Shown piece by piece: positions 1 through 3,878 of a stretch of DNA of 5,424 bases. The stretch's first letter is position 1. Each line of letters starts with the position of its first letter. A model generated the notes under the pieces. That model made no database searches. It saw only the letters and a list, made by a program, of their open reading frames with translations, and was not told the origin of the DNA. The position numbers and the translations under genes were made by a program. This DNA comes from Firm-04 sp045596625 (GTDB lineage: Bacteria > Bacillota > Clostridia > Oscillospirales > Ruminococcaceae), in the NCBI GenBank assembly GCA_045596625.1, contig JAZOCU010000067.1:1-5424 (forward strand). The letters run 5' to 3'.

Positions 1-2
1 GT

Positions 3-98
3 CATGGTCAGATCCTGCCATTGGGTTTGTCTCAGATACAGGCCCTGTGCCTTGCGGAAGGCTTTCGCCTCCTCAAAGGGGAAGGTGTACCGGAATAA
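3..98 (+). CDS. Possible 3' end of an unidentified convergent gene (partial)
   Basis: This frame is open from the left edge and ends at TAA 96-98, 19 bp before the ppdK stop codon, which is a normal arrangement for two convergent genes. The visible 31 residues include LPLGLSQIQALCLAEGFRLL and look protein-like, with ordinary codon use. I recognise no family and assign no function. The alternative is a codon-aligned frame on the - strand that is also open from 119 down to the edge and reads plausibly (it contains RYTFPFEEAKAFRKAQGLYL). That frame has no ATG, GTG or TTG start between the ppdK stop and the edge and no ribosome binding site in a usable position, so I prefer the + strand reading. 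Confidence is low because only about 32 codons are visible. Confidence 0.3.
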   Translation, partial: HGQILPLGLSQIQALCLAEGFRLLKGEGVPE

Positions 99-117
99 GG
101 GCAGTTGTAAATTTCGC

Positions 118-2745
118 TTAGCCCTGTGCGATAGCAGCCTGAGCAGCAGCCAGACGTGCGATCGGAACACGGAAAGGAGAGCAGGAAACATAGGTCAGAC
201 CCAGCTTGTGGCAGAACTCAACAGAAGTCGGATCGCCGCCGTGCTCGCCGCAGATACCGATATGCATCTCAGGACGAACAGTCTTACCCATCTTAACAGC
301 CATATCCATCAGCTTGCCAACACCGGTCTGATCCAGACGTGCAAACGGATCGTTCTCGAAAATCTTTGCATCATAGTAAGCATCCAAGAACTTACCTGCA
401 TCATCACGAGAGAAGCCATAGGTCATCTGAGTCAGATCATTGGTACCGAAGCAGAAGAACTCTGCTTCCTTAGCGATATCATCTGCAGTCAGACAAGCAC
501 GAGGAATCTCAATCATTGTACCAACCTCATACTTCAGATCGGAACCGGCAGCAGCAATGACAGCATCTGCAGTCTCAACAACGACCTTCTTCACGTACTT
601 CAGCTCCTTGATCTCACCTACCAGAGGAATCATGATCTCAGGAACGATAGCCCAATCGGGATGAGCCTTCTTCACATTGATAGCAGCCTTGATGACAGCC
701 TTAGTTTGCATAGCAGCGATTTCGGGATAGGTAACAGCCAGACGGCACCCACGGTGACCCATCATCGGGTTGAACTCATGCAGAGAAGAAATGATGTTCT
801 TAATGGTATCAACAGACTTACCCTGAGCATCAGCCAGAGCCTTGATGTCAGCTTCCTCAGTAGGAACAAACTCGTGCAGAGGCGGATCCAGGAAACGGAT
901 GGTTACAGGGCAACCCTCAAGAGCCTCATACAGAGCCTCGAAGTCTGCCTGCTGCATGGGCTCGATCTTAGCCAGAGCAGCCTCACGCTCTTCAACAGTA
1001 TCAGAGCAGATCATCTCACGGAATGCAGCGATTCTTGCAGGCTCGAAGAACATATGCTCAGTACGGCACAGACCGATACCCTCAGCGCCCAGCTCTCTTG
1101 CCTTCTTTGCATCGGCAGGAGTATCCGCATTGGTACGAACCTTCAGAACTCTGAACTTATCAGCCCAAGCCATGATACGGCCGAACTCACCGGCAATGGT
1201 TGCATCCACAGTAGGAATAACACCATCATAGATGTTACCGGTAGAACCATCAATGGAAATCCAATCGCCCTCAGCATAGGTCTTACCGGACAGAGTAAAC
1301 TTCTTGTTTGCTTCATCCATAGCGATTGCAGAGCAGCCGGATACGCAGCAGGTACCCATACCACGAGCAACAACAGCTGCGTGAGAGGTCATACCGCCAC
1401 GAACAGTCAGGATACCCTGAGAAGACTTCATACCGGTAATATCTTCAGGAGAGGTCTCCAGACGAACCAGAATAACCTTCTCGCCCTTGTTAGCCCATGC
1501 CTCAGCATCATCAGCGGTGAATACCACACGACCGCAAGCAGCACCGGGAGATGCACCCAAGCCCTTGCCGACAGGTGTTGCAGCCTTCAGAGCCTTGGTA
1601 TCGAACTGCGGATGCAGCAGAGTATCCAGGTTACGAGGATCGATCATAGCAACTGCTTCCTGCTCGGTTCTCATGCCCTCATCCACCAGATCGCAAGCGA
1701 TCTTCAGAGCTGCCTGAGCAGTTCTCTTACCGTTACGGGTCTGGAGCATATAGAGCTTCTCATGCTCAACAGTGAACTCCATATCCTGCATATCTCTGTA
1801 ATGGTTCTCCAGAGTCTTGCAAACTTCCTGGAACTGTGCAAATGCTGCAGGGAACTTCTGCTCCATCTCAGCGATAGGCATAGGAGTACGAACACCGGCA
1901 ACAACGTCCTCACCCTGTGCATTGGTCAGGAACTCGCCCATGAGCTTCTTCTCACCGGTAGCGGGATCACGAGAAAAGGCAACACCGGTACCACAATCAT
2001 CACCCATGTTACCAAAAGCCATCATCTGTACGTTAACAGCGGTACCCCAGCTGTAAGGAATATCGTTATCACGACGATATACGTTTGCACGAGGGTTGTC
2101 CCAGCTGCGGAAAACAGCCTTCACTGCACCCATCAGCTGCTCCTTAGGATCGGTGGGGAAGTCAGAGCCGATCTTGGACTTGTACTCAGCCTTGAACTGC
2201 TCAGCCAGCTCCTTCAGATCGTCAGCAGTCAGCTCAACGTCCTGTGTAACGCCCTTCTTTGCCTTCATCTCATCGATGAGCTCTTCAAAGTACTTCTTGC
2301 CGACTTCCATAACAACGTCGGAGTACATCTGGATAAATCTTCTGTAGCAGTCATAAGCCCAGCGAGCATTGCCGGAAGCCTCTGCCATATACTCAACAAC
2401 ATCCTCATTCAAACCGAGGTTCAGAATGGTATCCATCATACCGGGCATGGATGCACGAGCACCGGAACGTACGGAAACGAGCAGCGGATTGGTCTTATCG
2501 CCAAACTTCTTGCCGGTTACCTCTTCCATCTTTACGATGTACTCATTGATTTCTGCCTGGATCTCATCATTGATCTTTCTGCCATCCTCATAGTACTGAG
2601 TGCAGGCTTCGGTAGAGATGGTGAAGCCCTGCGGAACAGGAAGACCAAGCTTGGTCATCTCAGCCAGGTTTGCACCCTTACCGCCGAGCAGCTCACGCAT
2701 GGAAGCGTCGCCTTCAGAAAACAGATAACAAAATTTCTTTGCCAT
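118..2745 (-). CDS. ppdK: Pyruvate, phosphate dikinase (complete, 875 aa)
   Basis: This cytoplasmic enzyme reversibly converts pyruvate, ATP and phosphate to PEP, AMP and pyrophosphate. The length and all landmarks fit the clostridial family. The N-terminal ATP-grasp nucleotide-binding domain has GGKGANLAEM (21-30), RSGARASMPGMMDT (93-106) and the LQTRNGKR strand (334-341). The central phosphohistidine domain has GGMTSHAAVVARG (450-462), with His455 as the phosphorylated residue and Thr453 at the position used for regulatory phosphorylation in plant enzymes. The C-terminal PEP/pyruvate TIM barrel has GLCRTEHMFF (558-567), MGHRGCRLA (662-670), FGTNDLTQ (766-773) and the catalytic Cys832 in CGEHGGDP. 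No key residue is missing. The start is fixed by GGAGGT 8 nt upstream, and the stop is TAA. In many anaerobic clostridia this enzyme stands in for, or complements, pyruvate kinase in PPi-linked glycolysis; that role here is inference. It is transcribed alone, divergently from rnhA, and no terminator is visible in the 117 bp beyond its stop. Confidence 0.98.
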   Translation of the reverse strand: MAKKFCYLFSEGDASMRELLGGKGANLAEMTKLGLPVPQGFTISTEACTQYYEDGRKINDEIQAEINEYIVKMEEVTGKKFGDKTNPLLVSVRSGARASMPGMMDTILNLGLNEDVVEYMAEASGNARWAYDCYRRFIQMYSDVVMEVGKKYFEELIDEMKAKKGVTQDVELTADDLKELAEQFKAEYKSKIGSDFPTDPKEQLMGAVKAVFRSWDNPRANVYRRDNDIPYSWGTAVNVQMMAFGNMGDDCGTGVAFSRDPATGEKKLMGEFLTNAQGEDVVAGVRTPMPIAEMEQKFPAAFAQFQEVCKTLENHYRDMQDMEFTVEHEKLYMLQTRNGKRTAQAALKIACDLVDEGMRTEQEAVAMIDPRNLDTLLHPQFDTKALKAATPVGKGLGASPGAACGRVVFTADDAEAWANKGEKVILVRLETSPEDITGMKSSQGILTVRGGMTSHAAVVARGMGTCCVSGCSAIAMDEANKKFTLSGKTYAEGDWISIDGSTGNIYDGVIPTVDATIAGEFGRIMAWADKFRVLKVRTNADTPADAKKARELGAEGIGLCRTEHMFFEPARIAAFREMICSDTVEEREAALAKIEPMQQADFEALYEALEGCPVTIRFLDPPLHEFVPTEEADIKALADAQGKSVDTIKNIISSLHEFNPMMGHRGCRLAVTYPEIAAMQTKAVIKAAINVKKAHPDWAIVPEIMIPLVGEIKELKYVKKVVVETADAVIAAAGSDLKYEVGTMIEIPRACLTADDIAKEAEFFCFGTNDLTQMTYGFSRDDAGKFLDAYYDAKIFENDPFARLDQTGVGKLMDMAVKMGKTVRPEMHIGICGEHGGDPTSVEFCHKLGLTYVSCSPFRVPIARLAAAQAAIAQG

Positions 2746-2753
2746 TGGGATTT

Positions 2754-2759
2754 ACCTCC
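2754..2759 (-). promoter_or_regulatory. Ribosome binding site of ppdK
   Basis: The - strand reads GGAGGT 8 nt before the ATG at 2745. This is a strong Shine-Dalgarno sequence at ideal spacing and it decides the start. Confidence 0.9.
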
Positions 2760-2817
2760 ATTCATTAGTTCCCGGGCTATCAGGGCGCAATACACCCATC
2801 AGACCGGACATGGTTCT

Positions 2818-2826
2818 ATTATACCA
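2818..2826 (-). promoter_or_regulatory. ppdK promoter, extended -10 (TGGTATAAT)
   Basis: On the - strand a perfect TATAAT (2823 down to 2818) is preceded by TGG, giving an extended -10 element. The hexamer 17 bp further upstream is TAGCAT (2 of 6 matches to TTGACA), and the 18-bp option CTAGCA matches 3 of 6, so there is no good -35. The transcript would begin near 2811, giving a leader of about 65 nt. The weak -35 suggests dependence on the extended -10, on the A-tract block behind it, or on an activator. Confidence 0.7.
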
Positions 2827-2849
2827 CAGTTTCTTCCAAAATGCTAGTA

Positions 2850-2901
2850 TTTTTCCAATTTTTTTTGATTTTTCTTTTTTTTGTCAGTTTTCACATTTTT
2901 T
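2850..2901. promoter_or_regulatory. Roughly phased T/A-tracts behind the ppdK promoter
   Basis: Six homopolymer T runs (A runs on the ppdK strand) lie at 2850-2854, 2859-2866, 2869-2873, 2875-2882, 2888-2891 and 2896-2901. Their centres are about 7.5 to 11 bp apart, close to one helical turn. They begin where a -35 or UP element would lie for ppdK. Such DNA can act as an UP element for the RNA polymerase alpha subunit or as intrinsically bent DNA. This role is inferred; the tracts themselves are plain in the sequence. Confidence 0.5.
2879..2898. promoter_or_regulatory. Operator-like site, degenerate match to the palindrome at 3729
   Basis: The sequence TTTTGTCAGTTTTCACATTT matches the perfect palindrome at 3729-3748 at 14 of 20 positions and keeps the TTTTGT and TTCACA blocks. 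Its centre is about 68 bp upstream of the centre of the ppdK -10, against about 66 bp for the palindrome and its own promoter. The surroundings are T-rich, which raises the chance of a coincidental match, so this is a candidate only. Confidence 0.3.
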
Positions 2902-2910
2902 AGGTTCAGC

Positions 2911-2931
2911 TTTTGCAATTTGGATGCAAAA
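2911..2931. repeat. 7-bp inverted repeat TTTTGCA-N7-TGCAAAA
   Basis: TTTTGCA (2911-2917) and TGCAAAA (2925-2931) are exact inverted copies separated by 7 bp. The right arm ends 36 bp upstream of the rnhA -35. TTGCAAT also recurs as a direct repeat at 2913 and 2940. It could be an operator for rnhA or ppdK; no regulator is recognised. Confidence 0.35.
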
Positions 2932-2967
2932 CCGCAAGATTGCAATGCATTTTACGATCAACGGCTC

Positions 2968-2996
2968 TTGACAGTCCGAAAGAATTACTATATAAT
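2968..2996 (+). promoter_or_regulatory. rnhA promoter, consensus sigma-A type
   Basis: TTGACA (2968-2973), a spacer of exactly 17 bp, and TATAAT (2991-2996) make a full-consensus housekeeping promoter reading towards rnhA. Transcription should begin near 3003, leaving a leader of about 120 nt. Nothing else is needed to explain expression, in contrast to the two extended -10 promoters in this window. Confidence 0.88.
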
Positions 2997-3003
2997 AGAA
3001 CAA

Positions 3004-3052
3004 AGAGGTCAAGGTTGTGATCGGCTCCGGTACAGCACTTGACTTTTCTTTT
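3004..3052 (+). promoter_or_regulatory. Leader hairpin with U-rich tail before rnhA
   Basis: AGAGGTCAAG (3004-3013) can pair with CTTGACTTTT (3038-3047) to give a 10-bp stem with two G-U pairs and a 24-nt loop, and the tail reads TTTTCTTTT. It sits right at the predicted 5' end of the transcript. It could be an attenuator-like terminator or a 5' stabilising stem. The long loop and few G-C pairs make it weak, and no known riboswitch or T-box signature is seen. Confidence 0.35.
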
Positions 3053-3112
3053 ATACACCAACATTCTTTGTCTCTTATACCGACAGAATGCGGATCCATC
3101 TTCAACAGAATC

Positions 3113-3119
3113 GAGGAGG
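3113..3119 (+). promoter_or_regulatory. Ribosome binding site of rnhA
   Basis: GAGGAGG ends 4 nt before the ATG at 3124. This selects 3124 over the upstream in-frame ATG at 3088, which has no purine-rich site before it. Confidence 0.85.
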
Positions 3120-3123
3120 ACTC

Positions 3124-3597
3124 ATGAAGGAACAACAGCAGTTGCCTCAGGTTACAATGTTTTCCGATGGTGCTTGCAGCGGAAATCCCGGGCCGGGCGG
3201 ATGGGGTACCATTCTACGCTATCATACCAAGACTGCAACACATGAAAAAGAGCTTTCCGGCGGCGAAGCGCATACTACCAACAATCGTATGGAGCTTTCT
3301 GCTGTGATCGCAGGGCTCTCTGCATTGAAAATGCCCTGTGCAGTCACCATTACCACCGACAGCCGCTATGTGGTAGACAGCATTACAAAAGGATGGGTCT
3401 ATGGATGGCAGCGTAAAGGCTGGATCAAAAGCGATAAAAAGCCTGCGTTGAATGTCGATCTCTGGGAACAGCTGCTCCCCTTGCTTGCAAAGCATCAGGT
3501 TACCTTTGTCTGGGTCAAGGGACACGCCGGACATCCGGAAAATGAACGCTGTGATGCGCTGGCTGTAGCAGAAAGCAAACGATTCTCTCAACCATAA
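3124..3597 (+). CDS. rnhA: Ribonuclease HI (complete, 157 aa)
   Basis: This cytoplasmic, metal-dependent endonuclease cuts the RNA strand of RNA-DNA hybrids, removing R-loops and Okazaki primers. The fold is the single RNase H domain of the E. coli type. The four acidic catalytic residues are Asp15 in FSDGACSGNPGPGGWG, Glu57 in NNRMELSA, Asp79 in TTDSRYV and Asp144 in NERCDALA. The mobile His134 is present in KGHAGHPENE. The Trp- and Lys-rich handle (WVYGWQRKGWIKSDKK, 91-106) that helps bind the hybrid is also present. There is no N-terminal hybrid-binding domain of the eukaryotic-like kind. The length is close to that of the E. coli enzyme. The gene has its own consensus promoter and is followed at once by a terminator, so it is monocistronic. 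A start at 3088 would add 12 residues but lacks a ribosome binding site. Confidence 0.97.
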   Translation: MKEQQQLPQVTMFSDGACSGNPGPGGWGTILRYHTKTATHEKELSGGEAHTTNNRMELSAVIAGLSALKMPCAVTITTDSRYVVDSITKGWVYGWQRKGWIKSDKKPALNVDLWEQLLPLLAKHQVTFVWVKGHAGHPENERCDALAVAESKRFSQP

Positions 3598-3605
3598 TCT
3601 CACAG

Positions 3606-3646
3606 AACGCTGTCCGGAAAGTATCTCGCTTTTCGGTCAGCGTTTT
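3606..3646 (+). terminator. Intrinsic terminator of rnhA
   Basis: A 16-position stem pairs 3606-3621 (AACGCTGTCCGGAAAG) with 3629-3644 (CTTTTCGGTCAGCGTT). It has one T-T mismatch, one G-T pair and a 7-nt loop, and a TTTT run ends it at 3643-3646. It begins 8 nt after the rnhA stop. The stem is strong but the T-run is short. Confidence 0.8.
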
Positions 3647-3680
3647 CCATTCCCATCAATGGGATCCAAAGCGGTTTTTT
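3641..3680 (+). terminator. Second, overlapping terminator-like hairpin with T6
   Basis: TCCCA (3651-3655) pairs with TGGGA (3660-3664) around a TCAA loop. The stem can extend outward, with internal mismatches, by pairing CGTTTT (3641-3646) with AAAGCG (3668-3673). A T6 run follows at 3675-3680. The lower stem uses bases that also belong to the first terminator, so the two structures compete. It may be a back-up terminator. Confidence 0.45.
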
Positions 3681-3728
3681 ACGAAATCCGAACAGATATT
3701 TAAGGCTATTTCAAGAATTCATGTCGTT

Positions 3729-3748
3729 TTTTGTGAATATTCACAAAA
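3729..3748. promoter_or_regulatory. Perfect 20-bp palindrome, probable operator
   Basis: TTTTGTGAATATTCACAAAA equals its own reverse complement over all 20 bases. No T-tract follows on either strand, so a binding site for a dimeric regulator is more likely than a terminator. Its centre lies about 66 bp upstream of the -10 centre of the following gene (near -75 from the predicted start). The half-site TTGTGAA resembles Rex operators, and TGTGA/TCACA resembles CRP/FNR-family sites, but the spacing is 2 bp too short for both usual forms. The regulator is unknown. Confidence 0.6.
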
Positions 3749-3761
3749 GACCTTCGGAAAG

Positions 3762-3781
3762 TTTTGTGATTTCTCGCATAG
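3762..3781. promoter_or_regulatory. Degenerate second copy of the palindromic operator
   Basis: This stretch matches the palindrome at 3729 at 14 of 20 positions, including an exact TTTTGTGA, with a weaker right half (TCGCA for TCACA). It is shifted by exactly 33 bp, about three helical turns, so two dimers could bind on the same face. It overlaps the weak -35 element at 3779-3784. Confidence 0.4.
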
Positions 3782-3786
3782 AAATC
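3768..3786. repeat. 7-bp inverted repeat GATTTCT-N5-AGAAATC
   Basis: GATTTCT (3768-3774) and AGAAATC (3780-3786) are exact inverted copies with CGCAT between them. The repeat spans the weak -35 (TAGAAA, 3779-3784) of the following promoter, so a protein bound here would be expected to affect polymerase access. It overlaps the degenerate operator copy. Confidence 0.4.
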
Positions 3787-3807
3787 TGAGGAAAACTATG
3801 CTATACT
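3779..3807 (+). promoter_or_regulatory. Promoter of the secreted transglutaminase-like gene, extended -10
   Basis: TGCTATACT (3799-3807) is an extended -10 with a 5-of-6 hexamer. A 17-bp spacer separates it from TAGAAA (3779-3784), a 4-of-6 -35. Transcription would start near 3814, giving a leader of about 65 nt. The promoter looks moderate and is surrounded by operator-like repeats, which suggests regulation. Confidence 0.6.
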
Positions 3808-3863
3808 ATTATTATAGAGATTGGGAAATAGAAACATAGATGGGTAATGTATCATATACCATA

Positions 3864-3869
3864 AGGAGG
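3864..3869 (+). promoter_or_regulatory. Ribosome binding site of the transglutaminase-like gene
   Basis: AGGAGG lies 9 nt before the ATG at 3879. It fixes the start just before a clear signal peptide. Confidence 0.88.
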
Positions 3870-3878
3870 CTCAGCTTT

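Noticed and set aside
49..71. Two overlapping GC-rich hairpins as a terminator for ppdK
   Set aside because: On the - strand, GGAGGC-GAAA-GCCTTC and GCCTT-CCGC-AAGGC can form, but no T-tract follows either, and the bases probably belong to coding sequence.
4..2847. A 947-codon open frame on the + strand across all of ppdK
   Set aside because: It is codon-aligned antisense to ppdK. It stays open because ppdK avoids TTA, CTA and TCA codons, whose complements would be stops. The translation is low-complexity in Leu, Ser, Thr and His and matches no family, and it has no ribosome binding site.
3088..3123. Upstream ATG start for RNase HI adding 12 residues
   Set aside because: There is no Shine-Dalgarno sequence before 3088, while GAGGAGG directly precedes 3124. 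The added residues are not part of the RNase H fold.
3214..3603. A 129-codon - strand frame over rnhA
   Set aside because: It overlaps a clearly recognised RNase HI, has no ribosome binding site and resembles no family.
3729..3748. The palindrome as a terminator hairpin
   Set aside because: No U-tract follows on either strand, the possible loop is very small, and better terminators lie just upstream.
3729..3748. Firm assignment of the palindrome to Rex
   Set aside because: The half-sites TTGTGAA and TTCACAA match, but the 2-bp spacer differs from the usual 4 bp, so the name cannot be supported.
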